A DNA stretch of 64,000 bases from Microvelia longipes (taxonomy: Eukaryota; Arthropoda; Insecta; Hemiptera; Veliidae). A program made the translations under genes and the position numbers. The stretch is from NCBI GenBank assembly GCA_018340805.1, contig JACMZG010001908.1, positions 40,523,627-40,587,626 on the forward strand, in the 5' to 3' direction. Under the pieces are notes generated by a model. It ran no database searches and was not told the origin of the DNA. It worked only from the letters and a program-made list of their open reading frames with translations. Every line of letters starts with the position of its first letter. Positions within the stretch are counted from its first letter, which is position 1. This document shows, piece after piece, positions 44,981 to 56,900 of the stretch.

Positions 44981-47900
44981 GTGAGTATATAGCTGTGTCG
45001 ATTATTAGTTGCCAAGGAATAACTGAGAACACCAGAAAACAATAAGTAATGAAATGCTTGTTTTGCCCTTTTGCTTTGCATCACATCATGAAACAGACTT
45101 TTCTTTTGTACGCAGGTTCATTCTTGTTAGATAGCGAAGCTCATTGATTATATGATTTAAGGTAACATTGTTGTAGTTATTTCTTGTACTTGACAAATAC
45201 TGGGCTAGCATACATGCTTTTGTTATTACATTCAAGATAAGAAGCCTCTACATACAGTGAACTTATTGGCATGGGTATAGCAAAATAAAATCAAGAAGTT
45301 ATTCAACTTCTCATTCATAATTTGAATTGAAATGATACGTTTATATCTCTTGTTTTACTAGAGATCACAGATAGTATAACACACGGTTAAAATCAGATGA
45401 CAGTGTGGAAAATAATGCAAGGGAGCCAATGAGGTTAGTCCTGGATGTTAAACTTCGCCCACAATTTCACATCAGGCCAATCTTATTGGTTTCTCTACAC
45501 TATTGTCCCAAGCTGTCAACTGATGTGTCATGCTATAAGGGTACATTTGTCACACGATCTTTTGGCTTGTCTTTGGATTCAATTCCATCTCACCAGGGAT
45601 TGGAATTACCTCACGTTGTAGACTTTGTCTCTGTGTTATATAAGGTTGCCTGATTTTAGCTAAGATTGACCATTATGAATTGTCAAGCTGGGAGGGGGGC
45701 GGGGGAGTAGTAGTCCATATATGCAACTCAGCTGTAAATTTATAGCTGGGATTGACCAATCAGAAATGCTGCTGCCAACCCCTCACTTGAAAAGGGAATA
45801 AAATCCCTAATCCCATAACCGCTGTTGGGAAATAACCTCCTTCCCTGCAATCATTCACTTCATTTATGGTTTTTCTTGTGTTTACATCATTTTGAAAACT
45901 ACTTTCTTATTAATCATGAAAATGATATTATAAAATATAACTACACAAAAGAAATGTAAAAACACATCGCCTAGAAAACATGGGTAAAATAACCTGATTT
46001 GTTTACTAAGTTTTCTCCTGCGCCCTTCTTTTAGGGAATTAATTTTTTAGAATCGGCGGTGCTTAAACTGACCTGTCATGATCTTTAAAGTATTTGATAG
46101 ACTGTATTTAAAAAATAAATAAATGATTGAAAGTATATTTAGTTTTTGAAAATATATATCCCTTACTTTAGAATAGCGATTTTTTAAGAATATAATATTA
46201 CAGACAAAAAATGCCTGCAAGTTTTTTATTTTATGAAAAAATAGGTAGTATCAGGACATTTTTAGTTTCGGCGGGTCTTTAAATTTGAACGGAGCAATTT
46301 GAGAGTAGTTTCCCATATCTGGACGCCCAACTGAAATTGGGACACCTGGCAACCCTAGTTTTTTATTTCAATAGTTGATTTTTGAGTTGTTAATTTGCCA
46401 AGCTCCTCCATAACTCCTTCTCTTCAAAATTGGTGGAAACTTTGGGACTTGACTAATTTAACTCACCTCTCCATTGCAGTGACTATGGTGGCAACAATAA
46501 TGACCTACCATTCTCACCTACCATGCTACAAGCCCTGCTTTCTAGCAGGGCTTGTCTTCCTAAGTCTAAACAACTTTTGGCTTCTCAGATGAATAATAAG
46601 CCGAAAGCAAATTATAAGAACTAAATTGTGAAAGAATTGATGTCAATAGCCTGGACATTGCTCTAACTTTTCCTTGCACTGTGGAATTGAGCCCTTTCTG
46701 TCAATTTATTGGTTTATATTTTTCATTCACTGGAATGTGGTACAGACCAAAAAAGTTTTGATGACAAATCAAAACAAATAGCCTGTGCAACAGTGCCACT
46801 TTGTGGCAAACAAAGTGGTTCTGTTACATTGGTATTATTTGATCTATAAATTACACTTGTTTATACACATATAAAAATTGTATTAATTAAATTGATGTAT
46901 TACAATTAATTTTTGCCCCAATGCTCACATACATATAAAAATATGTAACAAAATAAACTTTTCTAAATAAAATTAATCAAACATCCCTCTTATGTAAATT
47001 CTTACTTCAACAGGGGCAGGGAGTTCAGCCCCATGTTTATGCCTCTTAGAGGTTCAACTCTAACTGTTTACACAGTATTTTTGAGACTCTACCCTGATAA
47101 AAAAATAAGTTTCAGGGTTAAGTAGTAGTAGTAGTAATATGGGGGAGTGGTAGTAACTACCAGGCAAGTAGGCCACGTTGTTGGACCCTTTTTGCCAGCT
47201 CCCTAAGATAGTGTTCTACTCCTTTTAATTTCAAGTGTAGGTATATTTTATCTAATCTAGACAGAAGGGCCTTGAATTTCTATGGTTCCTCTCATGCTTT
47301 TTCAAGCAATCATACATATTTTCACTGACTCTTATAGTCTAGTGAAAATTAGGAACAACACGTGCCCTCACTGTTAAACCAAACCTCCACACACTTTAAA
47401 CTACAAGGCAGAAACAGTATAGTATTATAATGAATATACTATGAGGGTCCTAAATTTTGCCTAAACCCAGTTTCATTTAGGGTAAGGGATCTTTAACGAG
47501 TACTTGACAACGCACAGGCTCGAGACCACTGGCGTTACGTCCCTTCTGAAAGATGTGGCACGCAGGATTTTTATCCCTCTCATAAAAATCCCAGAGGCCC
47601 GTGCTGGGATTGAACCCATGACTAAATAAACTCGGAAGTTTAAAGTCCATTCATTATGTGTATTTGCCGCGTACCTTAACCACTCACCACGGGTGACCAT
47701 TTCAGGTTTCAGGGTTAAACCCTGTGTGAAATTCTATTCACACGACAGCTGCCGGGGGGGGAGTGTTGAACCCTGTTTCTGAACAAAGTAAATATTCCTT
47801 TTGCTCGTGAATATGGCCAACTAAATAGCTGATATTTATTACATCATTTATATGATATATTACTCTGTCTAGTTCATATATTTTGGCAATGATTGATCTA

Positions 47901-50900
47901 AAATATGTAAGATATTCAATATTTGTGAATATTCTTCTCCTAATAATGGAGAAATTACATTTGATCAAGATTACTGATTTAACCTTTTTAAATTAAACTA
48001 ATATTAATTCTGATCCCATTATAACAATATATTTTATCATAAATTTAGTTCATTTATTTTTAAAGTATAGCAATATTTTATTAAATTCTTTTTTAAAGCG
48101 AGTGTTTTTTTAATAGTTTTGGAATAACCATAATGACATCACGGCTGAATATTTGTGCATTGCGGATAGTATTCTTATGCATTTTTAAACGAACCTGGAC
48201 AGTTAATTTATTTAAAACAATTCTTGGGTTCTGATTCTTGTAATACCAGTTTATTTGATTTACTTTTTGTATTAAACACTGTTTTAAAACAAAAAATACG
48301 ATGGAAGATTTAAACAGCATATTTAAAGTTTCACTAGAAAATGAATAACTGAAATAATGTCATGCATATAAGTTCAAGTTGATTCTTCAGTATGGAATGT
48401 AATTTTTTTGCCAACTTATTTTTTTTTATAAAATAAATTCCCAGGAAGCTCAAATGAGTGTTTTTAAGGTTTCTTAATTTTTTATGTGCTAACCTTTCTA
48501 AGAATAATCCAAAAATGTGCTAGCACCTCATTAGCTTTTTGATTCGAATTCATTCAAGAATACATAACTATTGTTTAAGTTGAGTTAGAACTCCATAATT
48601 GCCAACCTTACTTCCATCCAGGTGCCCATATAACCCTAGAGGACAATAATGACTTTTTATTGGTGTAAATCCTACTTGTGGATTCACATGTTGATATCAT
48701 TTTCCCAATGAGGTGATAATACTATTCAGTTTTGGAAAAACAAAATAACATTTATGCTTTAAGGGTTTCCTATTTTAAAACATAATTTTTTGTTGTGATT
48801 TGTTTTTTTTTTAATTCCTTTCTTGACTCCTTTGATATGTTTTAATTTGTAATAATTAAAAATACCAACTTTTGTGTTTTTGTCTAGAATTCATTTGCCA
48901 GGTAAAGTAAAAGATGATGTTCCTCCTGGTGCTTACGACTCAGACAGTGGTGAATTTAAATTTGTGCTGAGAAAATGTATCGAGGGAGAATACTTCAGTG
49001 ATTTGGATCTAATTGGAAAATTACTCAATCCGAAGAAAACTAACCACAGACCTGAAATAAGATTATGTAATGATGGTAAGTTTTGAAGATAGAATTTTGT
49101 CAATCTAGTTGGTTTTGTTGGAAACACCTTCTTACCACTAGTGCAAATATGTTGTGTAAATGTTTAATATCCACAATATGAGAAGTGATACTGGTTATTT
49201 TTATGTTAAAGTAATTATTGGCATGGTCAACATTAGTAGTATATAAGGATATAGATATAAGGTTTCAATATTATACCATTGATTGAATCAAAATTAGTCT
49301 AAAAATTAATCATTGGTGACTAGAGTCAGTTCTCTTCATACTTTGATATTCTGTTTCGGTATCTTTTCGTCTTAATTTAAGGATCCTATTTGATGAGTGA
49401 TGGGTAAAAGTAGTAGTAGTAGTAGTAATGGAGGGGGGGGGGTACAAAGCCAGGCCATGTTGTTGGGCCCCTTCTTGCCAACACTAATTTCTTCAGTCTC
49501 TTTGATTTACTGAGAAGATGAAAGACCTCTTTCAAGCTTTGGAAAGATAATTATTTTTATTTACTTACGGCTGCAAAATTGCTCATTACCGAACTGTTTT
49601 TAAGCTGCAAAATGTCATTTTGCCTACACTGTCAACGAAATATTTAAAAACAGTACAGGAAAATTGCTTAGTAATACAAAACCTCTAGGAGTTATGGTAC
49701 ATTTAAATATAATGGTAAAAAAGTCAAAACTCCCAAGGAGGAGAAATGAAATTATTTGAGGTTATTATTTTGCAGGTTATTAAGTAAATTTTAGTGTTTT
49801 TCACATTGTCAGCAATGATTTTTTGAGCTTGTTTTTTATATTTTTTTAATATTATCATACAAGTATTTTTTTTACTAAAAACATAAAATAATTTAAAAAA
49901 ATATAGTTGGCAACCCTGATATCTACGGCTTGTTTTAATTTTTTACCATGAGTTGTCAAATTTGTGTCATCGTTTTTTAGGGTTTCGAAGATAATCTTCG
50001 AAACCCTTATACTTTCTGTTGAGCGTCTGTCTGTCCGATTTCTCATCTCAGGAACTACAATAGCTAGGAAGTTGAAATTTGGTATACATGTGTAACTATT
50101 TTATCCAACAACAGGAAAAATATAGCCAACTATATCACACGCGCATCTGTCGATTTATGAGCGAATGCGCACATTCGCCAAAAAAAAAATATTTTTTGAA
50201 AAATCATGTGGGGTATCAAATTGTAGTATCGATGGGTAGTACACAAATATGCATCGCTTTTTCAAAATGGCGGCTATTACGCCCGCCAAAAATCTCAAAA
50301 ACCACCAAAAAAATGCTTGTCCCCCCCCCCCTTTTAAGGCATAAGGAGAAGCCCTAAAAATATGGGACCATAGCCAATAAAAGCACTTTCCGGGCCATAG
50401 AAATTCTTCGGAGAAAAAGTTTCAAAAGTTATTTTTAGCAATTTCGAAATCGCCCATACGCGCACGCGCCAAAAAAAAATATTTTTTGAAAAATCATGTG
50501 GGGTATCAAATTGTAGGTATCGACGGGTAGTACACAAATATGCATCGCTTTTTCAAAATGGCGGCTATTACACCCGCCAAAAATCTCAAAAACCACCAAA
50601 AAAAGCTTGTCCCCCCCCCCCCCCTTTTAAGGCATAAGGAGAAGCCCTAAAAATATGGGACCAATAGCCAATAAAAGTACTTTCCGGGCCATAGAAATTC
50701 TTCGGAAAAAAAGTTTAAAAAGTTATTTTTAGCAATTTCGAAATTGCCCATACGCGCACGCGCCAAAAAAAATATTTTTTTTAAAAATCATGTGGGGTAT
50801 CAAATTGTAGGTATCGACGGGTAGTACACAAATATGCATCGCTTTTCAAAAGGCGGCTATTACACCCGCCAAAATCTCAAAAACCACCAAAAAAAAAGCT

Positions 50901-53900
50901 TGTCCCCCCCTTTTAAGGCATAAGGAGAAGCCCTAAAAAATATGGGACCAATAGCCAATAAAAGCACTTTCCGGGCCATAGAAATTCTTCGGAAAAAAAG
51001 TTTCAAAAGTTATTTTTAGCAATTTCAAAATTGCCCATACGCGCACGCACCAAAAAAAAATATTTTTTTTAAAAATCATGTGGGGTATCAAATTGTAGGT
51101 ATCGATGGGTAGTACACAAATATGCATCGCTTTTTCAAATGGCGGCTATTACACCCGCCAAAATATCGACATTATGCACTAAGCAGTAATATAAGCGAGC
51201 GAAGCGAGTCCATGATTTTCATGCCTTGTTTAAAAAGTTCTCTTAAAATAGATATTGACAAACAAGCACATAAAGGCGAGCGCAGCGAGCCCTAGAATAT
51301 TATGTTATGTCTTTACTCTATGCTATAAAATTAGGTTCTAATAAACATATACATTCATAAAAATGGAGAGCCTATAAGACCTATTGTTTCATTTTGTTCA
51401 TCGCCTACTGAGAAGCTAGCAAAATATATTAATAGATTATTTTTGAAAGTAACTAATTTTAAAGCTATAGACTCTATTAATAATACATTAGAATTCACCG
51501 AAGCGCTGCAGTCTGTTCAGTTACCAGATAAGTTTTGGATGGTTTCTTTTGATGTGGTTGATCTCTTTACCAGCGTTCCTACTGAAAAATGTATTATACT
51601 ATTTAAGGCTATCCTTGAGCGACACAGTAGTGATAAGATCTTTAATGTTGAACTTTTGGAACTTATAGAGCTTTGCCTATCTCAAAACTATTTCTGTATA
51701 ACGGCAAGTTCTATGAAGGTAAAGCTGGTTTAGCCATGGGCGCCCCATTATCCGCATTAGCTGCCAACATTTTTATGCACTTTTTCTATCGCGAGTTTGT
51801 GGCTGATGCTATGAATCCATTCAAGAAATACATTCATTTTTGGAAGAGGTACGTGGACGATGTTTTCTGTATCTGGACTGGTTCCAGAAACAAACTTTTA
51901 CTTTTCTTGGACTATCTAAACAAACATATTAAGTCTATCAAATTAAGTCTATCAAATGTTTTTCTTAAAGTAGATATTGACAAACAAGCACAAAAAGGCG
52001 AGCGAAGCGAGCCCTAGTATTGTATGGTTATTTTTATTATTTTATACTCTTAAGAAGGTACTGATAAACATATACAAAAAGGCGAGCGAAGCGAGCCTAT
52101 GATTTTTATGCCCTGTTTTAAATGTTTTTCTTAAAGTAGATATTGATAAACAAGACCAAAAAGGCGACCGAAGCGAGCCCTAGTTTTGCATGGTTATTTT
52201 TATTATTTTATACTCTTAAGAAGGTACTGATAAACATATACAAAAAGGCGAGCGAAGCGAGCCTATGATTTTTATGCCTTGTTTTAAATGTTTTTCTTAA
52301 AGTAGATATTGACTAACGATCACATAAAGGCGAGCGTAGCGAGCCCTAGTACTGTATTTTTTTTTTAATTTATACTCTTAAAAAGGTACTGATAAACATA
52401 TACAACAAGGCGAGCGAAGCGAGCCCATGATTTTTATGTCTGTTTTAAATGTTTCTCTTAAAGTAGATATTGACAAAATAAGCATATAAGGGCGAGCGAA
52501 GCGAGCCTAGTATTGTATGGTTTTTTTATTTTTTACTTCTTAAGAAGGTACTAATAAACATATACAAAAAGGCGAGCGAAGCCCCATGATTTGCCTTGTT
52601 TAAATGTTTCTCTTATATTAGATATTGACAAACAAGCACATAAGGCGAGCGAAGCGAGCCCTAGTATTTTATGGTTATTTTTTTTATACTCTTAAGAATA
52701 CTGATAAACATAAACAAAAGGCGAGCGAAGCGAGCCCATGATTTTCATGCCTTGCTTTAAATGTTTTCTTTATAATAGATATTGACAAACAGCACATAAA
52801 GGCGAGCGAAGCGAGCCCTAGTATTGATGTTTATTTTTTTATTTTTATACTTTTAAGAAGGTACTTGATAAACAATACAAAAAGGCGAGCAAGCGAGCCC
52901 TAGTATTGCATGGGTTATTTTATTATTATACTTTTAAGAAGGTACTGATAAACATATACAAAAAGGCGAGCGAAGCGAGCCTATGATTTTTATGCCTTGT
53001 TTAAATGTTTTTCTTAAAGTAGATATTGACAAACAAGCACAAAAGGCGAGCGAAGCGAGCCTAGTATTGCATGATTATTTTTATTATTTTATACTCTTAA
53101 GAAGGTACTGATAAACATAGCCCTAGTATTGTATGGTTATTTTTTTTATACTCTTAAGAAGGTACTGATAAACATAAACACAAAAAGCGAGCAAAGCGAG
53201 CCATGATTTTCATGCCTTGCTTAAAATGTTTTTCTTATAATAGATATTGACAACAAGCACATGAAGGCGAGCGAAAGCGAGCCCTAGTACATGGTTTTTT
53301 TATTATTTTATACTTTTAAGAGTTACTGTAAACATATACAAAAAGGCGAGCGAAGCGAGCCCTAGTATTGCATGGTTATTTTTATTATTTTATACTTTTA
53401 AGAAGGTACTGATAAACATATACAAAAAGGCGAGCGAAGCGAGCCTATGATTTTTATGCCTTGTTTTAAATGTTTTTCTTAAAGTAGATATTGACAAACA
53501 AGCACAAAAAGGCGAGCGAAGCGAGCCCTAGTTGCATGATTATTTTATTATTATACTCTTAAGAAGGTACTGATAAACATAGCCTAGTATTGTATGGTTA
53601 TTTTTTTTTATACTCTTAAGAAGGTACTGATAAACATAAACAAAAAGGCGAGCGAAGCGAGCCCATGATTTTCATGCCTTGCTTAAAATGTTTTTCTTAT
53701 AATAGATATTGACAAACAAGCACATAAAGGCGAGCGAAGCGAGCCCTAGTATTGATGGTTATTTTATTATTTTATACTTTTAAGAAGTACTGATAAACAT
53801 ATACAAAAAGGCGAGCGAAGCGAGCTATTGATTTTTATGCTTGTTTTAAATGTTTTTCTTAAAGTAGATATGACAAACACTGCACAAAAAGGCGAGCCGA

Positions 53901-56900
53901 AGCGAGCCCTAGTATTTTCATGGTTATTTTTATTATTTTATACTCTTAAGGAAGGTACTGATAAACATTATACAAGAAGGCGAGCGAAGCAAGCCCATGA
54001 TTTTTTTATGCCTTTCTTAAAATTTTTCTTTAAAGTAGATATTGACTAACAATCACATAAAGGCGAGCGTAGCGAGCCCTAGTATTGTATTGTTTTTTTT
54101 TTATTTTATTACTCTTAAGAAGGTACTGATAAACATAAACAAAAAGGCGAGCGAAAGCGAGCCCATGATTTTCATGCCTTGCTTTTAAATGTTTTTCTTA
54201 TAATAGATATTGACAAACAAGCACATAAAGGTGAGCGTAGCGAGCCCTAGTATTGTATGTTTTTTTTTAATTTATACTCTTAAAAAGGTACTGATAAACA
54301 TATACAACAAGGCAGCGCAGCGAGCCCATGATTTCTTGCCTTTCTTAAATGTTTCTCTTAAAGTAGATATTGACAAATAAGCATATAAAGGCGAGCGAAG
54401 CGAGCCTAGTATTGTATGGTTTTTTTATTTTTTACTTTAAGAAGGTACTGATAACATTAACAAAAAGGCGAGCGAAGCGAGCCCATTATTTTATGCCTTG
54501 CTTAAAATGTTTCTCTTATATAGATATTGACAAACAAATACGTATAGGCGAGCGATGCGAAGCCCTAGTTTGCATGTTATTTTTATTATTTTTACTTTAA
54601 GAAGTACTGATAAACATATACAAGAAGGCAGCGAAGCGAGCCATGATTTTTATGCCTTCTTAAAATGTTTCTCTTAAAGTAGATATTGACTAACAAGACA
54701 TAAAGGCGGAGCGTAGCGAGCCCTAGAATTTTATGGTTTTTTTAATTTATACTCTTAAAAAGTTACTGATAAACATATACAACAATGCGAGCGAAGCGAG
54801 CCCATGATTTTCATGCCTTGTTTTAATGTTTCTCTTAAAGTAGATATTACAAAATAAGCATATAAAGGCGACGCGAAGCGAGCCCTAGTATTTGTATGGT
54901 TTTTTTTATTTTTACTCTTAAGAATTACTAATAAACATATACAACAAGGCGAGCGAAGCGAGCCCATGATTTTTATGCCTTGTTTTAAATGTTTCTCTTT
55001 AAAGTAGATATTGGACAAACAAAGCACATAAAGGCGAGCGAAGCGAGCCTTGAATCTTATTTTATGTTTTAATTTTTTTTCTAAATTTAGGTATTGACAA
55101 ACAAACTTCTATAAGCAAGCGAAGCGAGCCCTAGATTGTTATGTAAAAGTTTGATTCTATAGTTTAAAATTGGCTAGTACCAAACAAGCACCTCAGGCGA
55201 GCGAAGCGAGGCCCTAGAATATTATGTTATGTCTTTACTCTATGCTATAAAATGAGGTTCTGATAAACCAATATAAAAAGGCGATTGAAGCGAGCCTTTA
55301 ATTTTATGCCTTGTTTTAAATGTTCCTCTTAAGGTAGATATTGACAACCAAGCACATAAAGGCGAGTGAAGCCAGCCCTTAAATTTTGTTCTGTGTTTTA
55401 AATTTTAGATTCTAAATTAGGTACTGATTTCTGATACACAGAAACGCATGCGTAGCGAGCTGTGGAATATTTTGTTATAACTTATTTATTTTTTTTTATA
55501 ACATTAGGTATCGACAAATACCAACATATAGGCTATTGAAGCGAGGCGTAGAATATTAGGTATAAGTATGATTGCATAGTATTACATTATATTTATGCAA
55601 ATATCTGAGAAACCCTTATAATGCTTGCAAAGCAAGCACTTTGACGGATTTTTTTTTTTTTATTTTTTGTTAATTTATTTTGTTTAAATAAAGGCAGTAG
55701 GTAATATAAAACGTATATAAACGATAACTTTTATAAACAAACGAAAAGTTGCTAATAATCATTATGAATCAGATAAATAATAAGGAGAATGAACATAGAA
55801 ACATTGTTGACATTGATGAATTATTGGATTATTGTATTTTTTTCACAAAGATTAAAGTTATATTATGAAGAATAATTAACTCTTGTATATTTTTTCTGCC
55901 GTAAGTAGATAAAATAATATATGCTACTATGCAGTAAAGGTAACATAGCTGACTCGTTCTAGCATTTGTCTACATCGGCTCTGCCTCTGCAGGCAAATCG
56001 CCATTTGCCTGACTCGGCTTGGCCTCGTCAGTCAAATGGGTTAATTACCAGGAATTAATTGCCCCGGCTTGCGCCTCGGCAGGTAATTTCAATAGCCTGC
56101 CCTCGCCTGCGGCTCGGGGGCTAATTTATAAAACTCGTCTGCAAAATTCCATTTTGCTGCCTAGTAGCATAATATTCTATTCAACTAGAATACCAGTTCC
56201 AAAGATACGAAGGTGTAGTGATATAAAGCCTCACACTTAGCAAGCAGGTGAAAGGAGGATTCCTCATCATCCCCACATCTCTGGCAACTATTATTATGGG
56301 CTATACCAAATTTATGTAAGTGAGTTTTCGCAGCCAAGAATTTTGGCAAGACACTGTTAATAGAGCCCTTTTGATTTGTGCTGTGAATTAATTTAAACTG
56401 TATTAATTTAATTAAATTGTGCTGTGAATGTGTTTCATTAATGTCTGTCTAATGTATTGTTATTATATTATATACTATGTAATTTATTTATTTTGAAATA
56501 TTATTATTTATTCAAATATTATTTATTTGAATGATTTAGTTGAATCATCTGAGAGTGAAGATGACAATGAGTGGTTAATAGCTCAGGAACCTTATGAAGC
56601 TCCCTCCATATCAGGTCCTAAATTTGGATTTGCTGATAAATGTCAAGGATTGACTACTGAATTAAGAGTGAGTTAATGTATTTTTACTTAATAAAATTAA
56701 AATAGTTTTTTTGTGAATTGTAAACAATCACTACTGGTGAAATATAAAGAAACTTTATTTTTTTTAATATTTGTAATTCTTTATATTACAACATACATAG
56801 AGTGTTTGATAAGTGGAATTAAAACAAACAGAATTGGATAGGTAAATAAATAGAATTGGCTAAGTTAATTACCAACGACCTAATTCCTAAAATAATAGAA

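Noticed and set aside
45405..45653. 82-codon frame after SHQ1 exon 1
   Set aside because: It runs across MITE copy F and its flank, with no protein similarity recognised.
45688..45710. G-quadruplex from GGGAGGGGGGCGGGGG in SHQ1 intron 1
   Set aside because: Only three G runs are clearly separated, so a four-tract quadruplex requires splitting one run. Not strong enough to call.
53828..55027. Several 70-90-codon frames on both strands
   Set aside because: All are translated satellite (repeats of KASEAS or RRAKRAH type). Frames break wherever unit length varies.
51190..55560. CRISPR-like pattern of a conserved 17-mer at regular spacing
   Set aside because: The spacers are themselves repeated, lengths alternate in two classes, the genome is clearly eukaryotic and no cas genes are present. 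It is a satellite.
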